Shown one piece after another: positions 11,946 to 22,787 of a stretch of DNA of 64,000 nucleotides (positions are counted from its first letter, which is position 1; every line of letters begins with the position of its first letter). Both the position numbers and the translations under genes were made by a program. The stretch covers positions 7,208,001 through 7,272,000 of the forward strand of contig JAVHKY010000023.1 of assembly GCA_035079385.1 (NCBI GenBank). Direction: 5' to 3'. The stretch comes from Aspidiotus rigidus (taxonomy: Eukaryota; Arthropoda; Insecta; Hemiptera; Diaspididae). Below the pieces are notes generated by a model, which ran no database searches, had not been told where the DNA came from, and saw only the letters and a list, made by a program, of their open reading frames with translations.

Positions 11946-14900
11946 TTACATTTCTCCGGCGTCGGATACATCGGACTCCGCAGGCGAGTCGGCAAAAATC
12001 TCAATGCGCTTCAAGTGCTCTGGCGCATGTACTGCGTCATATTTTCTATGCTGTTTATCAAAATTTTCCACCTTATATCTATCATGTGGATACGGCTTGG
12101 TAATTTTGTACGGTCCTTTAAATCTCAATTTTGTTTTCGTCGCTGGGTGTTGATTGGTTATCAGCACATAATCTTCTTTATTAAATTTCCGAGCTGCACG
12201 GCGATTTTTATTCTTCTCCATCATTTTATTTTGCACTTCTTTATTTCTTTGTACGGCTTCGGCACGATTACTCATTCTTCTTTGCTCAAATTCATCTTGT
12301 GGAGTTTTCTCTGTCTCCTCTCGCCTATCAGGATCAATTTCGTTAACTAATGGAGCTTCGGCAGTTAATCTGGGTCGAAATCCTAGTAACAATTCATTCG
12401 GGGTTTTGCCTGTACTTTCGCTGACGGTGTTGTTGATGCTCATTGTCACTTGTGATAAATACTTGTCCCAAGATATTTCGTCAGGAATAATGGCTATAAG
12501 TTTATCCAGTACAACCGCGTTCAAGCGTTCCACCTGACCTGCCGCTCGAGGGGTGCTAACTGCTGTCAAAATCAAAAGAATTCCATGATCTTTGCAATAT
12601 TGAGCGAATTCATCGGATTTGAAAGCACTACCTCTGTCTGCAATAATTCGACGCGGAAAACCAAAGATACTAGCTAGTTGTTCGACAAATTTGATAACTC
12701 CGTTCGTTGTGGTTGATTTACTTGGCCACAACCAGACATACTTGGTGAACGCATCTACTATTACCAATAAATGCGTATTCTTTCTAGCAGTTTGCAAAAA
12801 GGGGCCTAAGTGATCCATATGAATTGTGTCCATTGGCAATTGCGGTTTTGGTATTGGGTGTAATTTCCCAGCTGATTCTCCTCGTTTTGGTTTGACATAT
12901 AAACAATTTAGGCAGGCTCTTAGATAATCCTCTACATATTTCCGCAGTTTCGGAAACCAAAAGCGTTGTCGAATTAACTCTTCTGTTTTTGTTACTCCCG
13001 GGTGTGCGTTATCGTCATGGTACATTCTCAATATTTGTGCTCGAGCGCTTCGTGGTACTACCCATTTCAAGCCTGTTTCTGCGCGTCGGTAAAGTCTACC
13101 TCTTTTTAATACGAAATCCCTTTTTATTTCCTTGGCTCTAGAAGTAGGTTTTTGCATATTTATGGCTTCCATAAGTTCACGACATTTTACATCTTGTAAT
13201 TGTGCAATTTTCACCCAATCATCTAAATCAAGCTCATTCATACGTTTAATATTAATCACTTTATCAGCTATTGTGTCTGTGTCTTGAGGATTCAGTTTTT
13301 CCACTGGACTTCTACTGAGAGCATCCACATGTTTCATGGAAGTCCCTGCTCGGTATTCTACATCAAATTCAAAATCTTGTATCAGAAGCCACCATCGCGC
13401 TATTCTAGGATTAATATCCTTTTTTGTCAGAGTGTATCTCAGTGCACTACAATCTGTGATTACTTTGAATTTTTTACCATATAGATATACTCTCATCCGT
13501 TGCAGCGATCTTACTATTGCCAGCGTTTCTAACTCGTAGGAGTGGTATTTCTTTTCATCATCCGTCGTCTGCTGGCTGAAATATAGCACAGGTTTTAGAG
13601 TATGATCGGGTTGTCGTCGCATGAGGATTCCTGCAATCCCTATGCTACTGGCGTCTGTATGCAACTCAGTTTCTGCAGCTGGATTGTAGATAGCCAATAC
13701 TGGCCTAGTAATCAACTTCTTTTTCAGAGTTTCAAAAGCCATTTGATGAGTTTGTTGCCAATTAAACTCGACTTCCTTTTTTGTCAACTTAGTTAGTGGG
13801 GATGCCAATAAACTGAAATCTTTAATAAATTTTCGAAAATAGCTAGCTAAACCTATAAATTGTCTAACTTCCTTGACACTTTTTGGTTGCGGAAATGATT
13901 CTACTGCTTGGATCTTCTCTATGCCTGGTCTCACTTGGCCATTTTCTATTTCTTGCCCAAGGTAGGATACTTTGTCAAACAGAAATCGGCATTTTTCTAG
14001 TCTCAACGTCAATTTCACTTTTCTCAAAGCTTCAAATATTTGTCTCAGCTTTTTCAAATTTTCTTTACAGTCTTTGGATGGAATCATTATGTCATCTAGG
14101 TATGCTACGATTCCTGATCCAGATAATGGGCCTAATATTGTATTAATGACTCTCTGGAACACTGCCCCTCCATTGGATAAACCAAATGGTTGTCGAAGCC
14201 ATTCAAATTGTCCATCAGGGGTGACAAAACTGGTCTTATCAATTGAATTGGGTTCCATAGGGATTTGCCAGTATCCCCAGGCTAAATCTAATGATGAAAA
14301 GTATTTTGCATCTAACATACAATCAATCAGATCGTCAATTCGGGGTAAAGGATATTGTTGTCTCACAATTTTTGAATTGAGTCTCCTAAAATCGCAACAC
14401 ATTCTCAATCCACCATCTTTCTTTTTGACCAACAATATAGGACTTGAATAAGGAGATTGCGAGTCACGAACTATGCCATATTTCTTCAGTTCCGCGATAT
14501 GCTCTTTCACATATTCTCTTTCAGAATGCGACAGACGATATGGTCTGTAAACGACAGGTTCTGGATCTAATAACGTTATTTCCATTGATCCTATTGTAGA
14601 CATGCCTAATTCACTTAAATCAGCAGCAAAACAATCACGAAATTCATTGATTAACTCCAACAATTGCTGTAGGTCTTCTTCTTTTACATTTTCCCCAACT
14701 ACACTTTGTAAGTCAGTTACAGTGAAGGGCTTCCCACGTTCATGTTGTACTTTTTCTGTAGTAATATCCAAATTAGCTTGGACTGCACGTGCTAAAATTC
14801 TTTTTGGACTCAGTTTTCTCTCTTTATCAGTCATATTAATTACAGGCAAGAAGCCATCTGGACTTGTTACACATCGAGGAATATAGATATCCGGTCCTTT

Positions 14901-17012
14901 CTGACCACCCTCTACAAATACAGTTGAACATTCCGGAATAGGCGTTTTCAATTTACAGAGACGCATAGTATATGGTGGTAAGACCAAATCTTCAGCTGGA
15001 GTCAAAGGTATTTTCCTACTATTTTCATCTATCTCTTCAGATTTCTCTGGAAAGAACCACCATTGACCCGCTTTAATGAAAGCTTCTAAATCAGTTCTGT
15101 ATAATATATCTTTCCCAATAACTATGTCTTCTTCTTGAAGATCATTAGGCACTATGTGTACCTCAAGTTTAGTCTTGTAGGCACCCAATGAAATATCTAT
15201 GTTTGCAACTCCTTTTGTGTAGCCACTATGTACTTTGCCATAAGCTATTATTTCATTACACTGTGGTACAATGGTTAATTGTAATTCTTCTGCAGTATCT
15301 TCCCTAACTGTTGTAATATCACTTCCACAATCAACAAAGCCAACTATCAACACATCATTGACTTTACATTCAGTATATCCCGCATTTGTCTTTCCTTCTC
15401 CCAAATTAAGTTTTCGGGAGGATAGTTTAGGGCAATTTTCGGCCTTGTGTCCGTACCAATTACATTTGGAGCATTGAATTTTATCTTTAGGGCAATCAGC
15501 TAACCGGTGTCCTACAGCAGAACAATTGAAACAAGTTATATTCTTCGCGTCTGGTTTCCCAGTTTTCTTTAGATCTTTTCCAGTTGGTTGATGGTTTTCA
15601 TTACGAGGTTCATTTTTGGGAGTGGAACTCTTACTAGTGTTTGAGTCACTGGGTCTTTTATCAGATCGATTCCAAGAATTATCAAAACCAAATCTACCGT
15701 TTCCTTTAAAAGGAGTCGTGGGTTTATTTTTCCAATTTATATTAGTCTTTCGACGGCACTGGCGGGCTATATGTCCTTCTTTATTACATATGTAACATTT
15801 CTTCTTTGTCATAGTAGGTGCAGAACTTTCCTGTACTACATCTTGCCGTGAAAATGGTAAAATACAGTGTTGATAAAGATCTTCAGGAGTTTCAAAACGA
15901 TGTGCTTTGCTACTGGTTTTAATAACTCTATCAGTTATTCCATCTATAATGTGATCCACCTGCTGCCATGGTGTTAGCTGACATGGCCGTAATAGAGCTA
16001 ACTTTGCAAAATAGTACTTTTCATAGCTTTCTCCTGCTTCCTTGACACGTTTCTTCATTTGTTCCATATCGACAGCATGGTCTCTTGATTCAGGGAAAGT
16101 GCGTAATAATAACTCCTTCCACTCTTCCCAAGAATATTGATAGTCAACCAAGTTATCATACCAATCGCACCCTATTCCACGAAGTCGCGCTTGCATGTGG
16201 TAAATTGTAGTGGTCTCAGTCCACTTGAACATATCTTTAAATTGTTCCAACGTGTGCAACCATTGCTGCGTTGTCCATTTTCTTTGACTAGGATCATACT
16301 CCGGTATGCTTTCCAATTTCATGGTTTGGTGTGTAGGCCATGACGCTCTTTTCTCATTCTGAGATAAGAGCAAGTTTATCAGTTCTTCTTGCCGTGCTAT
16401 CACAGACTGTAAAATCACTTCCGAGTCTGTACGCGCCCTCTTTGCGCTTTCATTAGGCAAATTCTCTTCCATTTCATTACTCTGTCTCTTTCTATGTGAA
16501 ACAGAACCTCCTTGGGAACCTTCAGTTTTCTCGGCATCCTGCGATTCATCTTCTATATCAATTCTATTCAAATCCATATCATCATGCAGGTTAGGACCGC
16601 GACTACGGAGCTTTCCCCGCGTCTGTGCCCCACCCCTGACCGACCGCGACTCCCCTTCCTTCTGAGGATTCGCTGGGCAAGTCTCTTCTCCTTGAAACTC
16701 CCCAATCAATCGGGGGTGTTCTACACCTCTACTCGAAGAATGAACATCTCTTGGGCGCACTAATGGTCGACCATCTGGTTTCCCACTAGACTTTTGCCCT
16801 CTCCTCCTTCGTGAGGAATTCTCAATTATCAAATCATTTCTCCGAGCAAAGGGCGCCGGGATATCTGCCATTTCCTCTTCGGCGGCTGCTGTTCCAACAT
16901 ATACTTGAGCTTCAACTTCCTGAATCATAGGTTCATCTTCATCTTCTGAACTTGGTGATACTTGTCGAAGAAGCCTATTATTCGTGGCTTTCAACTTTTG
17001 TCTCGTTAGCAT
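11946..17012 (-). CDS. Ty3/Gypsy gag-pol polyprotein
   Basis: A single uninterrupted frame of about 1,688 residues. The first ATG is at 17,010-17,012, about 41 bases inside the 5' LTR. In order: an acidic then basic N-terminus; a capsid-like region (about residues 200-390); three CCHC zinc knuckles near 408, 496 and 516 (for example CYICNKEGHIARQC); a retropepsin site at about 564, where the usual DT/SG reads DCGSD; RT with YLDD near 973; RNase H with TDASS near 1,123; an integrase zinc region (HHDDNAHPG with CLNCL) near 1,336; and a DDE core with MDHLGPF, ADRGSAF and GQVERLN near 1,406-1,496. Gag and pol are fused without a frameshift. The C-terminus has no chromodomain that I recognise. Codons are intact throughout, so the copy may be functional. 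Confidence 0.93.
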   Translation of the reverse strand: MLTRQKLKATNNRLLRQVSPSSEDEDEPMIQEVEAQVYVGTAAAEEEMADIPAPFARRNDLIIENSSRRRRGQKSSGKPDGRPLVRPRDVHSSSRGVEHPRLIGEFQGEETCPANPQKEGESRSVRGGAQTRGKLRSRGPNLHDDMDLNRIDIEDESQDAEKTEGSQGGSVSHRKRQSNEMEENLPNESAKRARTDSEVILQSVIARQEELINLLLSQNEKRASWPTHQTMKLESIPEYDPSQRKWTTQQWLHTLEQFKDMFKWTETTTIYHMQARLRGIGCDWYDNLVDYQYSWEEWKELLLRTFPESRDHAVDMEQMKKRVKEAGESYEKYYFAKLALLRPCQLTPWQQVDHIIDGITDRVIKTSSKAHRFETPEDLYQHCILPFSRQDVVQESSAPTMTKKKCYICNKEGHIARQCRRKTNINWKNKPTTPFKGNGRFGFDNSWNRSDKRPSDSNTSKSSTPKNEPRNENHQPTGKDLKKTGKPDAKNITCFNCSAVGHRLADCPKDKIQCSKCNWYGHKAENCPKLSSRKLNLGEGKTNAGYTECKVNDVLIVGFVDCGSDITTVREDTAEELQLTIVPQCNEIIAYGKVHSGYTKGVANIDISLGAYKTKLEVHIVPNDLQEEDIVIGKDILYRTDLEAFIKAGQWWFFPEKSEEIDENSRKIPLTPAEDLVLPPYTMRLCKLKTPIPECSTVFVEGGQKGPDIYIPRCVTSPDGFLPVINMTDKERKLSPKRILARAVQANLDITTEKVQHERGKPFTVTDLQSVVGENVKEEDLQQLLELINEFRDCFAADLSELGMSTIGSMEITLLDPEPVVYRPYRLSHSEREYVKEHIAELKKYGIVRDSQSPYSSPILLVKKKDGGLRMCCDFRRLNSKIVRQQYPLPRIDDLIDCMLDAKYFSSLDLAWGYWQIPMEPNSIDKTSFVTPDGQFEWLRQPFGLSNGGAVFQRVINTILGPLSGSGIVAYLDDIMIPSKDCKENLKKLRQIFEALRKVKLTLRLEKCRFLFDKVSYLGQEIENGQVRPGIEKIQAVESFPQPKSVKEVRQFIGLASYFRKFIKDFSLLASPLTKLTKKEVEFNWQQTHQMAFETLKKKLITRPVLAIYNPAAETELHTDASSIGIAGILMRRQPDHTLKPVLYFSQQTTDDEKKYHSYELETLAIVRSLQRMRVYLYGKKFKVITDCSALRYTLTKKDINPRIARWWLLIQDFEFDVEYRAGTSMKHVDALSRSPVEKLNPQDTDTIADKVINIKRMNELDLDDWVKIAQLQDVKCRELMEAINMQKPTSRAKEIKRDFVLKRGRLYRRAETGLKWVVPRSARAQILRMYHDDNAHPGVTKTEELIRQRFWFPKLRKYVEDYLRACLNCLYVKPKRGESAGKLHPIPKPQLPMDTIHMDHLGPFLQTARKNTHLLVIVDAFTKYVWLWPSKSTTTNGVIKFVEQLASIFGFPRRIIADRGSAFKSDEFAQYCKDHGILLILTAVSTPRAAGQVERLNAVVLDKLIAIIPDEISWDKYLSQVTMSINNTVSESTGKTPNELLLGFRPRLTAEAPLVNEIDPDRREETEKTPQDEFEQRRMSNRAEAVQRNKEVQNKMMEKNKNRRAARKFNKEDYVLITNQHPATKTKLRFKGPYKITKPYPHDRYKVENFDKQHRKYDAVHAPEHLKRIEIFADSPAESDVSDAGEM

Positions 17013-17053
17013 GATCAATCAGTGGTCGTGATTTCTTTATCCCACTTCTGAAA

Positions 17054-17810
17054 TGTTACGAACGGATATCTTTCAGATCTTCTTTAACGTGTGGCGCTAT
17101 TGACTACGCCAAGGAGCGGGGTTTAAGTAACCCCTGAAAGTCCCACCAACCACCACCTTTCTCCTCCTTAAGTTTGTCGTGACGGATTAAACGAGAACCG
17201 ATATTACACTCGGCTATTCTGACGCACACCACAAGCACTGGCGACCAAATACTTGTGATGATCTTCTCTGGAACAAGAATCTGCCGGATCGTTATTTTGC
17301 AGAACGACCGTCAACAACCGTCAATAGACAATACTACGATATATGCGATATAGGCAATAGATACACCGTGAGAGCTGGCGACCAAACACTCACGATGCTC
17401 TTCGCTGGTACAGAAAATTACTGTATAAACAATATATGTTCAACACTCTAGTCGGCGACCGAACTAGAGAACTGCTGGCGACCAAACAGTTACAGTGAAG
17501 ATGCTCGCAATCCGTCCTACTTATATGTGCAAGGGTTGTGCCGTACCGTGCACATTTGCTGTGTCGTCGTATATTTGAAATAAGTATAATAATCAAAAAA
17601 ATCAATAGCCGTCTCTAATTGCCTAATATCAACCACAATTCATTTATCGTTTAAATCACATGTAGACTAACGTTTTCCCGCGTTTTTATTAGTAGTACCG
17701 AATCAGAATCTCTCTTTCAAATCCGGCTCTTTGATTGGCGTTGCTCTCGCCTCGTTCTCGTGACGATCGTTTACTCGTATAGGTATCAGATTTTTTTTTA
17801 TTGTCGTAAT
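17054..17810 (-). repeat. LTR of the Ty3/Gypsy element (5' LTR)
   Basis: Matches 9,931-10,686 with about two substitutions and one extra T in the terminal T-run. In the element's orientation it is the promoter-bearing LTR. The adjacent internal sequence reads TTTCAGAAGTGGGATAAAG. This is where a primer-binding site should lie, but I could not assign a tRNA. It is followed at 17,811 by AATTC and the resumed PLE. Confidence 0.92.
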
Positions 17811-18351
17811 AATTCCTAGTACCCTTCCATAAAAATTTACTTTGGAAATAGTGATATTTTCCATTAACTTTTTGGATTTATCGATGTCTATAATAAACGG
17901 TATCTATGAATTTGGAATTTACAGGAAAGATACTACGACCGATATTTTAGTCCACGGAGGTTCGTTCCGTCCTGTTGTTCATAAGATGATTGCCTTTAAT
18001 AGCCTAGTTCACAGACTCACTCATGTCCCTTTCAGTCAGGCTGCTTTCAAGAAAGAATTACTCACAATAAAGCACCTGGCCAGAGTGAATGGGGTCAACG
18101 TTGTTGTTGATGTATTGGTTCGGAGGAAAGTTACGAGGAGCATTCTCGATTCCACCACCTCCTTCCCCCGAGACACGATCCGTGATCGTCGCAAGCGTTG
18201 GATCAGTCTCCCTTTCCTGGGGAAGTTCTCCTTCCAATTGGGTCGGGCCCTCCACCCGTTCTGCTTCAGACCCGCGTTTTACAACCCTACCACAGTCAAT
18301 GGGTTGTATGTGATGCTGAAGGATTCCATACCCCCCGCCCCCGTATGCAAA
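17811..18351 (+). mobile_element. Penelope-like element copy C, 3' part
   Basis: Resumes the PLE split at 9,930. The frame at 17,842-18,357 reads INFLDLSMSIINGIYEFG, RKDTTTDILVHGG, LTIKHLARVNGVNVVVD and FCFRPAFYNPTTVNGL, i.e. the RT-endonuclease linker. The GIY-YIG domain is absent. The copy stops at about 18,340 and another PLE follows in the same orientation, so the two are head-to-tail. Confidence 0.85.
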
Positions 18352-20210
18352 CTATAACAATAACCGAACACAACTTGGGAAATTTGGTAGGAGTGATCCA
18401 AGGTTTAACGAGGAAGGTTAAGGAGGGAGATTTAAACGTCACTAAGGCTGACAAGGGCAATGCTGTTGTGGTGATGGAGAAATCCGCCTATGCTTCTAAG
18501 GTCCACGAAGTGCTCCAGCAATGTGGTGCTAAAGAGAGTGAGGATTTCAGCTTCCCTAAGAATGTTAAATAAGTTAGGAGTGTCATCAACAAGTGCGAGG
18601 CTATTATCGGAACTCCAGCTATGAAAAAAACTCTCCTTCTCCTAACCTCACGCCCCCCTCCTTTACGGGCTGCTCAAAGTGCATAAGAATAATACCCCGA
18701 TGGGATTTGTGGTTTCATTTATCTCCTCTCCCACCTACCTCCTTGCCAAATTTCTGGACCGTTGGTTCAAACATCGCATTGAGTTTGAATCTCCTCACTC
18801 GGTCTTGAATTCGGGCACTTTAACTGACGTCCTGAAGGGTGTAAGTCTTCCCCCGGGAACGATCATGTGCTCGTTTGATGTTGTTGGTTTGTCCCCGAAT
18901 ATTCCTAAGGCTGCTTCTATCCAGCATATGGGTGAGCTACTTGTCAAAGCCAACATTCCTCACAATGAGTTTCAAGAATTTTTCGATCTCCTGAATCTTT
19001 GCTGGTCCCCCAACTGTTGTGAATTCGAAGGGAAATTTTTCGAGTTCCCTGATGAAGTAAGGATCCCTCTTGGATCACGTTTAGGCTCTCTCATCTCGGA
19101 AATTTTCATGCTTAAGTTTGAACTTGACCTCTTTTACTCGAACCGGGTGTTGCTTAATCATATCCACTATTGGCACAATTAGGGTATCTCAATTCCTAGT
19201 ACCCTTCCATAAAATTTACTTTGGAAAAAGGGTATTTTTCATCGATATCTATGATAGACGGTATCCATGTGTTTGGAATTTACAGGAAAGATACTACGAC
19301 CGATGTTTTAGTCCACGGTGGTTCGTTCGGTCCTGTTGCTCATAAGGTGGCTGCTTTTCACAGCCTAGTTCACAGACTGACTCGTATTCCTTTGAGTCAG
19401 TCTTCCTTCAATATAGAGTTACTCACAATAAAACACCTGGCCAGAGTGAATGGGGTCAATGTCGATGTTGACGTGATGATTCGGAGGAAAGTTACGAGGA
19501 GCATTCTCGATTCCACCACCTCCCACCCCCGAGACACGATCCGTGATCGCCGTTTGCGTTGGATCAGCGTCCCTTTCGTGGAGGAGTTCTCCCTCCAATT
19601 GGGTCGGGCCCTCCGCCCGTTTGGCTTCAGACCCGCGGTTTACAACCCTACCACAGTCAAAAGGTTGTTTGTGAGACTGAAGGACCCCATACCTGTTGAT
19701 GAGAGGAGTGGTATTTACAAGTTGGAATGTGGGGATTGTGGAGGCTTTTATATTGGTGAGACCAGCCGCCAAATGAAAGTTAGAGTAGTTGAGCACCGGA
19801 AGTCTTGGAAGAAGGGACACTTAGAGGAGTCGGCTATTGCTGATCATTTAATAAACAGTGGCCACAGCTCCCGCGAGGAATCCGAAAAGCTCCTCCATGA
19901 GGAGAATTCCTATCGTAAGCGCATCGCCCTCGAGCATATAGAGATAATGCGTCATCTAAACACCGACGGTGTCACTGTACTCAACTCGTACATTCCGGAA
20001 GATGGCCTGATCGAACTGCTTTATGATTCACACCGCGATTTCTCGTTTGGACAATCTTAATACCTTGCTCTTCTTTTCTGTTCGTCAGTTGCTTTCAATT
20101 GAGTCCTGATTGATGATGGTTTATTAACCGAAAGCGCTCGTCGTCTCAACTTTTTCTGCGGTTTGCATTGTTTACTCTTCCTTCGGAGTATTCTTCCTTT
20201 CGCGTTTATT
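18352..20210 (+). mobile_element. Penelope-like element copy D, near full length but broken
   Basis: Covers the N-terminal block (frame 18,198-18,572), the linker LAKFLDRWFKHRIEFESPH, the RT motif CSFDVVGLSPNIPKA, then a deletion near 19,178 where YWHRYVDD should be (the frame reads HIHYWHN and stops). The RT catalytic aspartates are therefore gone. The downstream frame 19,221-20,060 is open and carries the linker and an intact-looking GIY-YIG domain (CGDCGGFYIGETSRQMKVRV, then ADHLINSGH) ending FSFGQS. The 3' tail to about 20,210 has GATGATGG, eight bases, then CCGAAAGCGCTCGTCGTC. Confidence 0.85.
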
Positions 20211-20329
20211 ACAAGAGAGGGACTTGGAATAATTGACTCTCGAGCTATATATTATGATATTTCTATTGGGGTTTAAACCTGCACTAGATGGCGCTGCAAA
20301 ATTACCTGCGCTGGTGAAATTGAGTCAGT

Positions 20330-20400
20330 AGGGTCTGTTTGAGCTAGTCTATGAGAATGATTCTCATTTCGATGACTCGCTGGTACAATCTTGATCTTCA
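20330..20400 (+). pseudogene. PLE C-terminal scrap
   Basis: Translates as ELVYENDSHFDDSLVQS and a stop, matching the last residues of PLE endonuclease frames in this window, with a different ending from copy D. The RT and nuclease are absent. It is followed by tail-like sequence to about 20,545. Confidence 0.65.
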
Positions 20401-22762
20401 AATTGGTTTCTCTTTTTCTGTCTTCGTTGTTGTTGGATTAGTCGCTTTCGTTCGCGCTCGGAGGATAACAAATTTCAGCTGTTTATTCAGTGTGGTTTTA
20501 ATATTTCGCTACTCTCTTGTGGAGATTAGCCATCGGTAACGTAGTGGCGGGTATTTTGATTCCGCACACAGGCTTCAGGCGGGGCTGATACAGATAATGC
20601 AGATGGCAGAATCTGGAATTGATCGAAGGGGAGAAAGGTCGTAGGACTGATCGAATTGGGGACTGGTAATGAGGAAGCGGCCAGGCGTATCTGAATATTT
20701 TTAAGGCTTTCGACTTTAATCCCTTTGATACGTATGACGGGAGAAGAAAAAAGAGATCGAGGACTCTGTGTACAAAAGCATCAGAAACTTCAATCGAAAA
20801 TGATATTCCCATAGTTTCGCTCAATGCTATTGCAAGCGAATCAAGTATTACGAGTATTATCGTCATTATAAATTTTTCTTCACCTAGATATCGCGACAAT
20901 TGGTGATAAAATTTCTGGACAAATCTTTGTAGTGAAACTTTTTTAATATGCATGAAAAGACGACGAAAATGTTCAACAGTTTTTCGGGTTGTTAGGCTTA
21001 AGCGATGATTTTTTTTTCCTCTTTAAATTTTAGAACTTTCAACAACTGTTTAGCCGCAGGGTTTGGAACTTGACGTTGATACTTACAAATAAGATTTACT
21101 TTTATCCCTATTAAAACTCGAAAAAAAAATATATATATATGTATATTCGAGGATTTATTTCTGACGTTTACTTGTGTTGCAGACCGTAGGGCAAAGTTGG
21201 GAAGTTTTTCTCTCGTCTTTTTTTTTCTTCTTTCTCTTTGTCGGACTTTTACCTTTTTCAGAAATAAAGTGAAAAACTCAAGAAGGTGATAGTATAAAAA
21301 AGTTTTCGCCTTTGTGGAGTAAATTGAAACAAATTTGGTGAGAGCGCAGGAAAAAAAAAAGAAGTCGAAAAACACCGTCGTAATAAATTTTTGGTTGATT
21401 CTATTCGCGTGTACGCAGTACTTCGTCGGAGAATCCGATTTTGATTTATTTTTATATGTATTTTGTAACATTTTATAAGGAATGAAAAATAGGGTGAAAA
21501 AAAATTCTCAAGAGGCGCGGTATTAAAGTGTACTCGTATGTACTAGTAGTTGGGCCAAGTTTAATTAAATTGGAACTATAAACGCTTCGACAGGATAAAG
21601 AATGTGCTCCATATCCACGTGTAATGTCTATAGACAGTGAGCGATCTTTTTAATTTTATCGTTTCCATCGACCTATCTAATAACAAAGCCTATCTGCTGC
21701 AAAAAGAACTTAGTACAGCTTCATAGACTCCTCATAAAGTAGAAGTTATTGATGCTGAAGGGTAGTAAAAAAGAAGAACTGTACATGAGGGCAAACGTAA
21801 TATTTTACGAGAGATAAAAAAACATTTTATCATGTACTCCTAATCTCTGTTCGTTGATGAGATGCATAGATTTTGCGCAACAGCTCGTGTAGCATTTGCG
21901 TTTGGAATTTCAAATGAGTCTTTTCGAAAACTACTGCGTACGATGATGGAGCAATGAAATCAAATAACAACTTGATATCTTACAACATTTTGGATCTAGG
22001 TTCGACTGAAATTAGGATTTACTTTGATCAACGATTTTGCCATGTCAAACGTCTGATACTGATATTCACGTCTTTTATACTAAGTATGATAAATTCTATG
22101 CAGGTAGGTACTTGAAAATATTCATTAAAAATAAGAGTATTGAAAATCTGCGAAATAGTTTTATAACTCATTTCAAATTACCTCGAAACTTTTGACAAAA
22201 CTTCCTTATACAAACTTTTTCAATAACTTTAACCTTGATTGCTTTCATCGCGGTAAGTACGGTAGGTTGATACCTCATTCACCGGGAGGATTTTCTCTAT
22301 TTTAATGATATTCTCGACGCAAATTCGACGTCCGACTCACCAAAAATTGTTCTTTCTGCTACAAAGTGGTACAATTATGAAGCATCGTTGTAAATAGCGA
22401 GTGAAATTCCTACTGCGCGGACTAGATGAACTTCTGCAAGGTATATAGTTTCATATTTTTGATATCGAAATTTTCTCAACATTCTTCAGCAGGTTGACGA
22501 GAGTTATACGCTTCAACAAAGGTCTGCTCCATTTTCGAGAGCACATTAAAATAGGTCTTACCACAAATTTGTAAATTTATAGGTACATATATTTTTTTAC
22601 AAGCTTTTCACCATTTTAAGAGCGATTGGCTTGAGGTGTGCGATTCTGAAGAGTAAAGGTGACAATTGAAGTGGGAAATAAGTCAGGATCAGAGACTACA
22701 GCAGAGTCGATTAAACTGAACAGAGAACAAAAATATTAGTTTTGGTTTTTGTACTACATATT
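20401..22762. other. no gene recognised
   Basis: AT-rich sequence. The open frames near 20,498-20,953 and 20,998-21,471 on the minus strand have no recognisable motif. No repeat with a copy elsewhere in the window was seen beyond about 20,545. Confidence 0.45.
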
Positions 22763-22787
22763 TTATTCGATTGAAAAGCGTCGTAGG

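Larger units (their letters stand above)
9931..17810 (-). mobile_element. Ty3/Gypsy LTR retrotransposon, nearly complete and young
   Basis: Two direct repeats of about 756 bp bound an internal region holding one gag-pol frame and a broken third frame, all on the minus strand. The right repeat is therefore the 5' LTR. By eye the LTRs differ at only two substitutions and one T-run length, which indicates a recent insertion. The 5-bp duplication AATTC flanks it, and its target is a PLE. The gag-pol frame has no internal stop, so the copy may still supply enzymes. Confidence 0.93.

Noticed and set aside
20498..21471. Two minus-strand frames of about 150 codons
   Set aside because: No motif, compositionally biased, and no splice or repeat support.
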